DNA from: Dioscorea cayenensis subsp. rotundata
Lineage: Eukaryota; Streptophyta; Magnoliopsida; Dioscoreales; Dioscoreaceae
Assembly: GCF_009730915.1 (NCBI RefSeq)
Contig: NC_052496.1
Coordinates: forward strand, 1,287,875 to 1,351,874
Direction of reading: 5' to 3'
DNA length: 64,000 nt
In this document: piece by piece, positions 24,400 through 35,727 of the stretch
How the letters are laid out: each line of letters opens with the position of its first letter
How positions within the stretch are numbered: the stretch's first letter is position 1
Notes under the pieces: generated by a model
What the model was told of the DNA's origin: nothing
Databases searched by the model: none
What the model saw: the letters and a program-made list of their open reading frames with translations, nothing else
Translations under genes and position numbers: made by a program

Positions 24400-24560
24400 A
24401 TATTCTTTTGCCACCTCTTACACATGCAAGTGTGTAATATTTCAATTTTTCATCTTCTCCTAATCTTGTACTTTGTTTGGTAATACCAAAACCTTCTTAC
24501 CGAGCATATTCAATGTACAAATTGTGTACTTCTTCTTGAGAATTGAGCTTCATGCTTACT

Positions 24561-25500
24561 TTTGGAACAACTTTTCCACATGTTGGTATTTCCATATTTA
24601 CCATTTCTTCATTTTCTTAGTTCAAAATTTCTAAACTTGAAGACCCTACTTCTATCCCCTTCTTGCATGGTTCAGAGGACCCAATTTTTTATTCTGATAT
24701 AATATTCTTGATTTGTATGATGGGCTATAAAAAACCCTATATATAAAATATTACACAATTAATGTTACAAGTATCTCAAAACAACAAATCAATTTAGAAA
24801 TTACCACCTGAAAATGAAAAACAATGATCTTACAACAAATCAATTCAAAACAATATAAACTCACTTGAAAATGAAAAAACAATCGGCACAACAAAAACAA
24901 TTGGGACAGGTCCTTCTTCTCTTTTTTGGATCCATAGACAAAAATAATTGTTTAATTTCAAAAATTACTCATTAACAAAACATGGATGGTTAACCCAGCA
25001 AATAAGCAAAAACAAGATCAAAAACAAAGCATGCCTTGTGTACTTCTCTGTAGATGGAGATTTTCCACTAAGGAGTCAAAGACCAGAGGCTGACAACGGT
25101 AACGACGACTATCAGAATAGCTGGGGTTGGGGTGAGGAGACTGTGGAAATAGGACGAGGATAGTGGCGATGGTGAGAGCTTGTGTTCGATCTTGAAAATA
25201 GAATGATGAAGGCGGCGGAGGTGGTGAGAGAGTGATTATGGCGGAAGTAGTGAGAGGATGACGATGGTGGGTGGTGATAGCTTGTGTTTTGACGGTGGAA
25301 ATAGGATGATGATAGTGCGGTAGTGAGAGCTTGTGTTTGACGGCAGCGGTGAAGATGATGACGACGATGGCAACGGCGGCGGCGGGAGCTGCGAGAGTAG
25401 GATGACGGGAGAGAAAAGAGAAAAGGTGGAAGATATTAGAAATGGTTATTATTATTATTATTATTAGTAGTAGTAGTAGTACTACTACTATCTTGCTGAC
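24561..25500. other. Right arm of the large MULE
   Basis: AT-rich to about 25040, then GC-richer with GGTGGTGA / GACGATGG-type low-complexity repeats (25040-25440) and (TTA)n / (TAG)n runs at 25445-25492. No family is recognised. The GC-rich block could be captured host sequence, but nothing shows this directly. Confidence 0.35.
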
Positions 25501-25600
25501 TAGGAGGTATGAGGGTTCGATGACATAGATGCCACATGGGCATCCACATCATTCGGGTGAATAGTTTAGGAAGTCTGGTAGGAAGTAATAACATTTACTT

Positions 25601-25623
25601 AGAAACAAAAGGTGCTTGAAAGC

Positions 25624-25654
<31 letters not shown>

Positions 25655-25750
25655 TAAGTGATGTGGAAGTAATGTAGATGCCACGTAAGGCATCCACGTT
25701 ATTCGTGCGAGATTTTAGTGAAGTCTTTTTGGTTCAAATAGCTTTACTTA
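25601..25750 (+). repeat. Direct repeat R2 abutting the right end of the 7.6-kb MULE
   Basis: Same-orientation copy of 17794-17944, differing at roughly one base in ten. It starts within the right target-duplication sequence and ends TTCAAATAGCTTTACTTA before TGTAATTTCCC. Confidence 0.8.
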
Positions 25751-26658
25751 TGTAATTTCCCAATTTGTTAAGCCCTTTGTGCATATATAACCAGTGGTGT
25801 ACTAAATTAATAGGATAAGCAATGTGAATATGTTCATTTGGATTGATTAATGATTTATACATACCTAATTATGTTGGTAATTTTTTTTGGGAGGGTGCCA
25901 ACCTTAGCTCTTATGTCAAATTGAGTACCAACTTTCAATTTGTATAAAAATCAACACTAAGCTTTGATTTGATTGTACTGGTAGGATATTTGGGGATTTC
26001 CAGTGCGAATCCGTTGGCATAGATATCAGAATGCATGCGTGAACGCCAACAATCCACGTCATCTGCACTGATGGAAGGTGCCATGTCAGCAACTTATACA
26101 CATATCGTTTCCTTCGTCTACGCCAACAATCCTTCTCTTTCCCTTATTTTCTCTGTGGATCACCTTGCCTTAGAAGTCCACCCACGAGCCACCCCTTCCG
26201 CCCGAGCCCGAGAATGCTGGGAGTAATTTTTTAAGAGGTTCGTAGATCTAGAACAGGAGACCAAGAACACAGAACTAAATGACAATGACTAGAACTTGGC
26301 TAGCTCATTCCTTAACCTACCTTGAGATATTTCATGCATAAAAAAACTTAAGAAAAGCACATACATGTGCTTCCATGTGCTCTTTTACTATTTTTGCTTA
26401 TCTTTTAACTTTCATTAGTTGAATCTAGTGAGAAAAATCACATAATGTTTAAAAGAACATAATCATATATAACTCTGCAAATTCCTAAACATGGATTATA
26501 ACTCTACTTGAATTATACACAACTATATAACTCTACAACATCATATAACTTAAATTTTACGAATTCTTTTTTGTGAGAACCGGTTCGTTTCTGTGTTTGT
26601 GTTATTTTGGTCGGCCTCAAGGTGGGCGAGGGTTAATCTTTACAAAGGCCATTTTGAG

Positions 26659-26693
<35 letters not shown>

Positions 26694-27605
26694 TCTAAAC
26701 ATATATACTTTGAGTTATATATATACATATAAGTATAAATGTATAAGTTGAGATATATATATATATATATATATATATGTAAGTGGATATATATAACCAT
26801 TTGAGCTAAACACATGGAGGCTTTTGAAATGCTATGTGTGTGTATATATATATATTTATTATATATATAAATCCTTTTTAATTTATTTTTCTTTTCTTTT
26901 CCCTTTTCATTTCCTTCTCGTTTCTCTTTGATTGTTGATCAGTTTTCTTTTAAAATTATTTGCCATTTCCATCGTGGAAGCTAGGAGAATGGTTTTAGAT
27001 GTTACTCTACTGTTTCACACGGAAAAATTGGCAATTGGAGCTCGTTTCTTCGAGTTTAAGGGTAAGCCCTCATCCAACCTTTGGGTTTGGATTTTTTTGA
27101 ATTAAATTGAGAAATTTCTTGAGTATCTTAGCCTTAGAAGAGAATAAGAGTAACAAGGGACTTGAATCCCTTGTTATTTCTCCGTTTTGGAGAAGATTCG
27201 AAGTTGACTCTTCGTCGGTATAATTAGGGCTCGTATAGGGCCAAGGGTTTATGGAGAACTATTATGTTTCCACATATTATTCAAATTAACTCACCGGTTG
27301 TTGAACATGTGGAGGTGAAAGTAAGGTTGATGGCAAATCAAGAGAAGCAAATGGAAGCTGAAAACATGGAGACTTAGGAGGGGTTGATTACAAATCAAGA
27401 GAATCATTGGATGGAGGGTTAGGCTGGCTGGAAACAAAAAGAAGGATCTCTAGGAAATGGAGGACCATAGCTGAAGGGACACATGGATGGCCAGATATTG
27501 GAGGCCGTTGCAAAATCAACGGCTAAGGTTTGCGAGGGAAGAATCTCCAGAGAAAGGAAAACAAGCACACATTTGGATGGCTTTATCCATTCTGACTAGA
27601 AGAGG

Positions 27606-27613
27606 ATATATAA
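27606..27613 (+). promoter_or_regulatory. Putative LTR TATA box
   Basis: TATATAAG followed by a purine-rich AGAAGAAAGGG, about 1 kb into the solo LTR, which is the usual U3/R layout. It would drive transcription rightwards. Position is inferred from the motif only. Confidence 0.35.
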
Positions 27614-28339
27614 GCAGAAGAAAGGGAGAGGAGAGGCATCGAATAACTCAGTATAAGCTTGAGGAACTGCCGAAATGGGGGATAAGGACTAGAACTTCTC
27701 CTTTGAATTTCCTGGTTATTTTTCTTTTAGTCTTTAGTAGTCTTTCAGAGATATGAACTCTGCTTCTTCATGTTTGTGGATGATCAGTTTGGAATGTTGG
27801 TAGATGATGAATTGTTTTCAGATCTATGGTTATCTATTAATCTGGTATATCTATTGTTGGTTTGTCTTGTTATAAATTTTCTACAGATCTATTACTAGAT
27901 CAGGAGATTTATGAGACTCTTTGTTTATTTAAAGATTAAATTCAATGAAATTGGAGATGAGAGCTCTTTACTGGTGTTTGGGTTGAAAAAGAATTGCTAA
28001 TTGAACTTGCATTCATAATAAGAACCCTTAGTTCTATCTACCCCTATGGGGAGTATATGAGTGAGGTTAGCTAGCTTGTGGGTTTGTTTGAGGTCGTTTA
28101 GAGGTCGATTTGCGAACCCTAAGGGTTCTATTGCATACTAGGGTCGCATGTTCTATTTTCTTTTATTTCTATTGAAAGCCTTTAACCTGTATTTGGTTGT
28201 TGGTCAAACTTGTCCCAGGAGGCAAGACCTTAGGCAAAGGCAAGGGCAAGGAACCGGTGGAGGGTAATGTCAAACTTGGGGTCATCCACGTCTGTGAGTG
28301 GGAACAATTAATATGCATGGTTTACTCGTTTTATCCATG

Positions 28340-28362
28340 TTTATATATATATATATATATAT
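28340..28362. repeat. (TA)n microsatellites in the solo LTR
   Basis: TA runs at about 26662-26690, 26754-26778 and 28340-28362 all lie within this LTR. Confidence 0.85.
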
Positions 28363-30154
28363 ATTTGTATATCTTGTTGGAAAATCTTCTGTTATGAATA
28401 TTGGTTTCCTTTTTGGTATTTTCGTCGATGGATTGTTTTTGGAAAAATACCTGTTGATGTGAATTGGGTTTTCCGAAGGTTTTCCTGAAAATGTGTGTGG
28501 AACAGTATATTGTATCTTTGGTAAATGAATTTTGTTATATTGATTGATAGCCTATGGGCCAGCAAGTGTTTATCTTTTTTGGACCTCTAGGCCGGATATT
28601 GATTTTAGCGTGCAGACAACATGTTGTTCTGGTTTAATTGTGTATTTGAAAAATCAGTTTGGTAATATTGTGTATAGCCTTTCAGTGGACTATTGTATTC
28701 GTTTACGAGCTGTATATGGATTACAGCTATTGGGCATGTTGTTATTTTTGTCTTCAGACGGCTAACGATTTTCACATGTGGGCGGTGCACTGGTCATAAG
28801 CCTTCAAGTGGTAGGGTTAGTGCATTAGTTTTGTTAGTGGCATAGGTTATGGCCCTAACTACTTACTAGTAAGATGGGGCCCATAGACCGCATGTAGAGG
28901 GGTGTGGAAACCTGTATCCAGTTGTTTCAGCTCGTAGAGATCTCGCTCTTAGCGGTGTTGACTAAGAGCCTGGGGGTCACCACACGTGGTCTCAATGCCC
29001 AACACTGATAGGCGTGACCTCTGGTGGCTTTGGACTTAGCTGCGACCACGACTAAGGATGGAGGGTTTTGAAGCTGGTTACCAATTCTCGGTTTTACTCT
29101 ATTATTTGCTAAACTACTGTGTTATAAGAACAAGGCTGAAGATTGATATATGTTTTCCAAATACGATTGCAATCTGATTATCATATTGTATTTTTAATAT
29201 GGATGTTTACTTGTGGGTATTGTTTCCTTTATACTATTCATATATCGTATTATATATAAACTGTGTAATAATGATTATGTGTTGTGATATGTGTTTTGTA
29301 CTAGTTAGACATGTTATTTTATTTGATAACTGATATGAATCTACTACGAGCATATGTATTGCAATATTATAAATCCTGTATTTCATATTTCATATTTTCT
29401 ATTTTGTATAAACTCTACGATAATGATTATATGTTATGATATGTACTTCATACTATTTGAATATGTTACTTTATTGGATAAACTGATATGACTCTAGTAT
29501 GAGCACAGTTATTGGGATGTTGTAAATTCTATATTCCGTAATTCATATGTCATATTTACATAAATTGTGGCACAGGTTTACATCGCATATCTTGTGTGTA
29601 TACGATATGTATTCCATGCAATTTCCTTCACTAAGTAACGTAGTTACTCACCCATCTCCATCCTTTTCTAGGTAATAGGTCTCAGTAGCAATGCACGCGG
29701 GCTGGTTGGGCTAGAGTTTGCACCAATTTTTTGTTTGCATTTCTTTTTGTATACGTACACCTCCTGGATATATGTGCATATAGGTGGGATCCACTTGTGC
29801 TGCGCTTTCTTGTATTCTGAAATTGTATTTGGTTTGTGTGTTTCTTGTTTGTGTTGATCGCCAGGTATTTGTTTGTACCCTGACTTGTGCTTTTGTAGAT
29901 GTTGTTGTAGATATTCTTGCATTGTCTAGGTGTTGTTAAATGGTGTACCGTTGTTTGTTGTGCTTGTGTTATTGTAAACAATATTGTTGATATTCCTGCT
30001 TGTCTAGGTGTTCTTCAGGGGTGTACCCTAGTTTGATATATTATTATTCTGTATTATTCTTGTTATCATGGTCATACCAGGTCACAGGTTAGCTATTACG
30101 GTGATCCGAGGTTAGGGTGACGCCGGGACCTGCAGGTCGGGGTGTGACATTTTT

Positions 30155-30785
30155 GTTGAAATACAAAAAATACAGAAATCATGATGTAGGAAGACAAAAT
30201 CAGATAAACCAAATTGGAGTACAATATTGCAAAAATACAGACATAACTTTTACATAAATTTAATTAAATTATACATATTACTTGAATTATATAAACAACT
30301 TTGCATAAATACAAAAATATAGAAATCAGCTAACTTTTCTGCATAAATACACTTTGGGGAGCACGTCGAAGGAATACACCTTGGGGTGTAGAACAATTGT
30401 GAAAAATACAACATTGTCCCAGAGTGTTGTAGATGCACTAGCCCTTAATAATAATAAAAAAAAAGATAACAACATCACTCAAGAGGCCTTCTAATTTGTA
30501 GATGCACTAGAACCTCCCAAACCATGTGGAACCCATATTCTCCTTTTTTTTCCACAACTTCTTTCTCCTTGGCCTTCAAGGGCTTATCCTTCATTTGGGG
30601 CCTCATCATAGAGCTTCTAAAGGTTGCATGGACCTTCTTTGCTGCCTTTTTCTTTTTATCTGTTTCCATGGCCATTTGCTTTTGTTCTTTTTTACTTGTA
30701 AAGTAATTTGAGGCCAACTCCAGTTGAGAATTGTTTTTTCCTTCCCCTTGTCATATTATTTTCTCTACCCCCCTCCTTTGATTGG
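30155..30785. other. Interior of the long-TIR segment; short basic ORF
   Basis: AT-rich to about 30470. A minus-strand open frame of 80 codons (30717-30475) is Lys-rich (KKKKAAKKVHATFRSSMM). It is GC-richer than its surroundings, but I do not recognise it and will not call it a gene. Confidence 0.3.
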
Positions 30786-30791
30786 TTGGTT

Positions 30792-31300
30792 ATGAGTTGT
30801 GCATCCCTTGCTGAGATGTGTCAGTAACTAGCAATGATGAAAAACTTATTTACATAACTGGTGTAGATTAATGGTTGTGAATAACTTGATGATGTTAAAT
30901 AAAATTAATCTCATTTGTGATGAGCTGCGCAAACCTTGCTGAGATGTGTTAATCACCTGTAGTGGGGGAAAAACTTATTTTGATAACTAACTAATCAATG
31001 CATGTGAAAGTTAGAAGCTGCTAACTGTAATTGATTTCACCTGTGATGAGCTATACAGACCTTGCTGAGATGTATCAAGCACCTGCAATGATAGAAAAAC
31101 TTATTTAGATAACTCATTAATGCCTGTGAATGCCTTGATGCTGATAAATATAATTAATCTCACTTATGATGAGTTGTGCATACCTTGTTGAGATGTGTCA
31201 ATCACCTACAATGATAGAAAAACTTATTTAGATAACTCATAAATGCCTGTCAATGCCTTGATGCTGCTAAATAAAATTATTCTCACTTGTGACGTAACCT
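30792..31300 (+). repeat. Tandem repeat, ~123-128-bp unit, 4 copies
   Basis: Each unit contains GATGAG(C/T)TG(C/T)GCA, CCTTG(C/T)TGAGATGTGTC and AAAAACTTATTTAGATAACT. ATGAG starts fall at 30792, 30920, 31046 and 31169, with a partial fifth copy near 31290. The unit is not open in any one frame, so it is probably non-coding. Confidence 0.85.
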
Positions 31301-31619
31301 CTGCTTTAGGCTATTCAGATGCTTCATGTTTAGCATTAAGTTGGCCTCCACTTAGTAGATCAGCCTTGCATTATGTACAAAGATCTAATTTAGATTGTAA
31401 GATGGAAAAAAGCCCCCCAATATAACATCATTTGAATATAAAATGTAAAACCTAGTTCACTTAAAATGTAGAACTAATTGTTCCCTATTGCATTAATGCT
31501 TATACTTACGTATGTCATTGCATAATAAAATGTAACTAAATTATTTTTACATTGATTTAATTTTTCACATACATCATTTGCCTATAACAATTCTCCAATC
31601 ACACATACAAGTTATTCGG

Positions 31620-32109
31620 ATAAATTTTTCCAATGGGTACCTAAGTTTGGCTTTATATTAGTTTAAGCACTAACTTTCAAATTGTATCAAAATGAGTATC
31701 AAGTTTTAATTTCATTTCTCCGGCGGGGTAATTGGGGATTTTCGGTCTATTTTTGGTGATATGAGTGCCGGAAAGCTTGCGTGGATGCCTTGGGTCCATG
31801 TCACTAGCTCAGCTACTTAACCAATGTGGTGTTTTTTTTGTCCACGTAGGATGTACACGTTAACTATTGTACGTCCTATATGGACCAAAAAAAGCCACAT
31901 TGGTTAAGTGCCTGAGTTGGTGAGTTGGTGATGTGGACCGGGCATCCACGCAAGCTTTCCGGCGTTCACATCACCAAAAATCCACCGGAAACCCCCAATT
32001 ACTCCTCCAGAAAAATGAAATTAAAATTTGGTGCTCATTTTGATACGAATTGAAAATTAATGTTCAAACTGATATAAGGTCAAACTTAGATACTCACTGA
32101 AAAATTTAT
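31620..32109. mobile_element. 490-bp fold-back (MULE-like MITE) element
   Basis: Almost the whole length is one inverted repeat: the arm beginning ATAAATTTTTCCAATGGGTACC pairs with the right end, and the arms meet near 31865 with little loop. Internal words pair exactly, for example GGAAAGCTTGCGTGGATGCC (31769-31788) with GGCATCCACGCAAGCTTTCC (31941-31960). The arms resemble the outer arms of the surrounding 25888-33556 segment, so this is a related element nested within it. No clean target duplication is seen. Confidence 0.8.
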
Positions 32110-33080
32110 ACATGTATCAAAAGCAACAAAAATTACTGCATTATCAAAAGAAAAGAAGTATTCAAATGAATACGGAACAATTTGGTGAAATGAACAAGTT
32201 AACAATTTAAATTTATCCTAGGGCATTGATTTAAGTCCAAATACATATCATTTTCTCCAAATGAAATCAAAATGCACCTATAAACTACACCCTTGATGAT
32301 GCTATTTCCTCTAAAACAACACAACTACAACTAGAGGGAATTGCCACTTCTTCCCAAACAAACTAAATCAAATAAATTTAAAGAGAATAAATTTGAAGAA
32401 AAACACCAAGTTTTAGAGTATTCGCATATATCATTTAGTATAACATGTAACCAATTACACAGCTAAACACACTCTATCAAAAACAACAAAATAGTTATAT
32501 TGTCCAAATAAAAGAAATACTCAAATGAATATAAAATAATATGGTGAAGAGAATAATTAATGTAACAACTTTAATTTATCCTAGCAAATTGATTTAGTTC
32601 CGTATATATACATATCTAATTTTTTCCAAATGAAATGAAATTACTCCTATAAAGTACACCCTAGAATGCCATTATCTAAGAACATGTTCCAAAGTGTAAA
32701 ACCTAACTACTACACTATCTGAACTCAATCTTAGGGGGAAAAAACACAACACCTACTAAAGCACTAACACTTGCAATGAACCCAATGAACTAAACAAATT
32801 AACAAAATCTAGTAATATCCATGCAAAGATTATATTTTCCTGCCCCATTACCTCAAAGAATAGCCCAATTCAAGTTTACAGAAACTAAAGAAATTTCACA
32901 TTATAACTTACTTCAAGTCTGTACTAATCATTGCGCTTGAATTATTTACCATCATAAACTTTATTTAAAAATAAAAATAAATAAATTGTTCGAAACCCTA
33001 GCATGGATTTATAATATAAAGTTTAATTAGAACAATAAACAGAAAAGCTTAGGTAAATTGGTCGCTTTACATTCGGCGGT
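32110..33080. other. AT-rich interior sequence
   Basis: Nothing beyond A/T-rich DNA with no long open frame. A diverged internal duplication is suggested by CATATCATTT / ACATATCTAATTTT and TCCAAATGAAAT repeated near 32250 and 32620. Confidence 0.4.
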
Positions 33081-33556
33081 CTTATGGTCCAATCAACAAC
33101 AATGATGAGCCCACCAAACTTCTCTCCTAATTGTACCGGTATCTGTGCCTCGGTCTCCAAATATGGAAGTGTAGGACTCTTAAAAATGTGCTTCCGGCAT
33201 GGAGAACTCCATCGAGAGGCAGGCGGTTTTTTTGCTCTCGACATTCTCAGGCTCAACCGGAAGGTGGCTCGCAAGTGGATTTCTAAGTCAAGGGGATTGG
33301 GACAGAAAATGGGGAAAAGGATAAGTGTTACATGGCATCTTCTATGGACTAAATAAATGGCACGTGTATAAGTTGATAACATGGCACCTTCCCCTAGTGC
33401 AGATGACGTGGACTGCTGGTGTCCATGCATGCATGCATGCATTCCGTCCTACGTTAACAAATTCTTACCAAAAAGCCACAAATATCCTACCAGTGCAATT
33501 AAATCAAAGTTCAGTGTTTATTTTAATACAAACTAAAAGTTGGTGCTCAAAGTGGA

Positions 33557-34557
33557 GAAAAAAAAAAAAAGAAGTAAAGGCCACTACTCACCCAAAAAAA
33601 AATTACCCCCCAAAAAAAATTACCCCCGATTATGCATGCGCTCAACCCCCGATTATGCATGCGCTCAACCTCAACATTTGAACAGAGTCTCTGCTGTGGG
33701 ATTTGCAAATTCTATGTTAATTCTTTCTTTATTTTTATATTTATTTATAAAAATGGCACAGGTCTCTACCGCGAGGAATAACCTCAACTTATGAACTGGT
33801 GATATCCGTTTTGGACTTTGGCCTGGGTACTGGGGCTGCATCCTAAAACATCACGTTTTGGACTTTGGCCACGTAGTATTATGATCGGACTACCTCTTCC
33901 CTGATCAAGACTGTTGGGTTAATTGAAGATTGGATCAACATGTAGATCTGGGAAGAAGTTTCAAACTTAGTCTTTCAGGTATGGAATAACTTAGTTTCAA
34001 ATTTTTCTACAAGTTGGAGGAAGTTGACAGAGCCAGCCTATTATTGCATGTTATGGGCGGTGAGTGTTTCCTCCCCATGAACAAATTGATTTCCAAGCAA
34101 AGTTGGAGGTGTGACATTGACAACTTCTGTGACGGAAAGAAGAATTAATTTTAATTGAATCAAACCACATGACTTAATTGTGTTTGAGTTCCCTTGTTTT
34201 GGCTTGGTGCTTCTTTATTATTATCTTTTCAACATAATTAAAAAGTCAAGAAAGGAGGCGGATGTAGGGAAATTGTTTACTAGGAAGCTGCACCAAATAG
34301 TAGGGCCTCGTTTAACCTCAGCCGCACGTTTCGACTTATATATCCGATCACGTGCTGTTTTGAAATTCCAAACCTTACAACCTTTACAGCTAGCTATGCC
34401 GTCTGGTGGGAAGCAACCTACCGTAGAAACTCGCGGATAAGGCAGCACAATTATTTAAAGCATGCTCCCATTCGGGCCATTCACATCCCCATCAGCAATC
34501 TCAAAATCCTCCCCCTTTCCGAACAATCACAGCCAGCTCAAAGCACTGTTATAAGCC
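33557..34557. other. Intergenic region upstream of the DUF761 gene
   Basis: Holds two copies of CCCCCGATTATGCATGCGCTCAA (about 33624-33668) and two of CGTTTTGGACTTTGGCC (33810 and 33855). The CT-rich 34460-34550 segment is a plausible 5' UTR. No further gene is supported. Confidence 0.4.
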
Positions 34558-34872
34558 ATGCGGACCGCAAGCTCTTTTTCTGCTCCTATCAGCGAGCATG
34601 ATCGGAAGATAAGTAAGGATGAGAAGGTCCCCAGCAGCAGCTCGCCTCCTCCTGCTTCTTCGGGAAAGGCCTCAGAAGCAACAGTGTTTGATGGCAGACC
34701 CCGGAGCCAAGTTGTGAACTCGCCGCCTGCTGTTGCAAGGAGACCTGTGTTTGCTCCAGATGACATTAACGAGAGTGCAGAAGCATTCATCAACAGGTTC
34801 AAGCATCAGCTCCAGCTTCAACGCCTCCAGTCCATTGAGAACTACAACCAGATGCTCGCTAGAGGACTCTGA
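34558..34872 (+). CDS. Small DUF761-domain protein
   Basis: Single-exon gene of 104 aa. The first 70 residues are Ser/Pro/Ala-rich and likely disordered. Residues 68-104 form the DUF761 motif, here DDINESAEAFINRFKHQLQ followed by LQRLQSIENYNQMLARGL at the extreme C-terminus, where this domain normally sits. DUF761 proteins are plant-specific and often stress- or growth-related; the molecular function is unknown. The ATG at 34558 is the first in the frame and gives a normal N-terminus. The frame is intact and the base composition (GC-rich) differs sharply from the AT-rich flanks, which supports a real gene. Confidence 0.8.
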   Translation: MRTASSFSAPISEHDRKISKDEKVPSSSSPPPASSGKASEATVFDGRPRSQVVNSPPAVARRPVFAPDDINESAEAFINRFKHQLQLQRLQSIENYNQMLARGL

Positions 34873-35677
34873 CTGACTGCATCCCCTTCTGATCTCTGTG
34901 TGAATCTGCATGTTCTTGGTTTGATAGGTTATGGACGGTGCCTTGCAATTTTTTTTTCTTCCTGACTACTACCACACAAAACAATATGTCGGGCCACCCA
35001 GGCTTCTGCTGGCAGCAATATCTTCATTCCTTATTCATGTTGTTCTTAATTCAATGTCATCTTGGATTTTTTTTATCATATCTTCTACGATTGTGTTTGA
35101 TTGTTTTTTAATAAAAAAAAATTTCATGGGTCATTTTCCAGCTAAATAATCTATTTATTTGTCAAAATTTTTGTGAAAAATTTTTCCACAAACTCTATCA
35201 TGTGACTCTATTTTCTCTCAGTGGAAAATTTTTCCTACATCCCCTTGGGAAAAGTTTTATGGGGAAAATATAAGGAGCTATGTGAAAAGATAACGATTGA
35301 AATATTTAAAATAATTTTTCTTTTAAATTTTTATTAAAAAAAATAAATTATATAACTTGAAAATATTTTAAATAAATTTATCCAGATAAAGTGAACAGAT
35401 CTCGCGATTTTTTCCATGGAAAATGTGACTTTTTCCAGGGAAAATTGATGCAATCAAATAACAAATGAGGTTTTTTCCATTGAAAATATTACATTTTTCA
35501 TGGAAAATAAAAGCAATCAAACAACAAAATCTGAATTTTTCATAAATTTTTTTAAAATTTTCTAGCTATAAAAATAATCTGCGATCAAACATTATTTTTT
35601 TCGTTTCCAGTATAAAATTTTTTTCTTTTTCAAAATTTATTTTTCCAGTATTCCTAGATCAAACACAGCCTACTTTC

Positions 35678-35727
<50 letters not shown>

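Larger units (their letters stand above)
20190..24560 (-). pseudogene. FAR1/FHY3-type MULE transposase, decayed and split by a solo LTR
   Basis: Minus-strand order: FAR1 DNA-binding region (EVHNLYIEYAR, EGFGITKQSTRLG, YYTLACVRGGKRISTAKN) at about 24540-24400; after the solo LTR gap, FNPRLSTK, EAKINVIIGDNKQ and LQLNDQAGI (about 22070-21840); GGYENLTYTEKDCRNYIAKA; then the MULE core with SFDTTYLTNKYNIHCAPFVG (about 21560), IWLFNTLLEYMSGKAPKPII (21450) and FPNSHHRLCLWHIMKK (21340); NENFGLFQDELRRMLYC (20840); and the SWIM zinc-finger remnant CRLFEFRGIICRHI (about 20660). Many stops and frameshifts are present. The first catalytic Asp (FDTTY) is retained, but the second is lost (family ITDQ reads ITYQ). 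FAR1/FHY3 transcription factors descend from such transposases; this copy sits within MULE TIRs, so it is the transposon form. Confidence 0.85.
17947..25594. mobile_element. Large MULE (7.6 kb) with decayed FAR1-type transposase and nested solo LTR
   Basis: Left terminus GTAATGCTATTGCTTCCTACC and inverted right terminus (GGTAGGAAGTAATAACAT) remain similar inward to GTTCACCCGAATG.CGTGG and TGTGGCATC. The flanks TTACTTAAA (17938-17946) and TTACTTAGA (25595-25603) are a 9-bp target duplication with one mismatch. The interior carries minus-strand transposase remains, a 2.3-kb solo LTR, two minisatellites and possible captured fragments. Without the LTR the element is about 5.3 kb, a plausible size for an autonomous Jittery/FAR1-type MULE. 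Confidence 0.8.
26572..30149 (+). mobile_element. Solo LTR, 3.58 kb, gypsy (chromovirus/Tekay-like)
   Basis: Begins TGTGAGAACCGGTTCG and ends GGTCGGGGTGTGACA, with a 5-bp duplication TTTTT (26567-26571 and 30150-30154). The sequence on either side is AT-rich DNA of the same character. Length above 3 kb, the TG...CA ends and the 3' motif ACTAAGTAACGTAGTTACTCACCC fit the long LTRs of Tekay-type chromoviruses. No second LTR, primer-binding site or pol is found. An open frame at 27487-27756 lies around the putative transcription start and is not convincing as protein. Confidence 0.8.
25888..33556. mobile_element. Long-TIR (MULE-like) segment, 7.7 kb
   Basis: Left arm 25888-26225 and right arm about 33230-33556 are inverted copies of each other over roughly 330 bp. 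Shared segments include the CCAACTTTCAATTTGTAT-like outer part, TTGATTTGATTGTACTGGTAGGATATTTG.GG, CCACGTCATCTGCACT and CGAGCCACC. The outermost bases and target duplication are unclear, especially on the right beside a poly-A run. The interior has no recognisable transposase. It contains a solo LTR, a tandem repeat and a fold-back element related to these same arms. Confidence 0.6.

Noticed and set aside
33023-33442. 139-codon minus-strand frame with MHACMHG start
   Set aside because: It lies in the right arm of a long inverted repeat, and its counterpart is readable in the left arm (26035-26226); it is TIR sequence rather than a gene.
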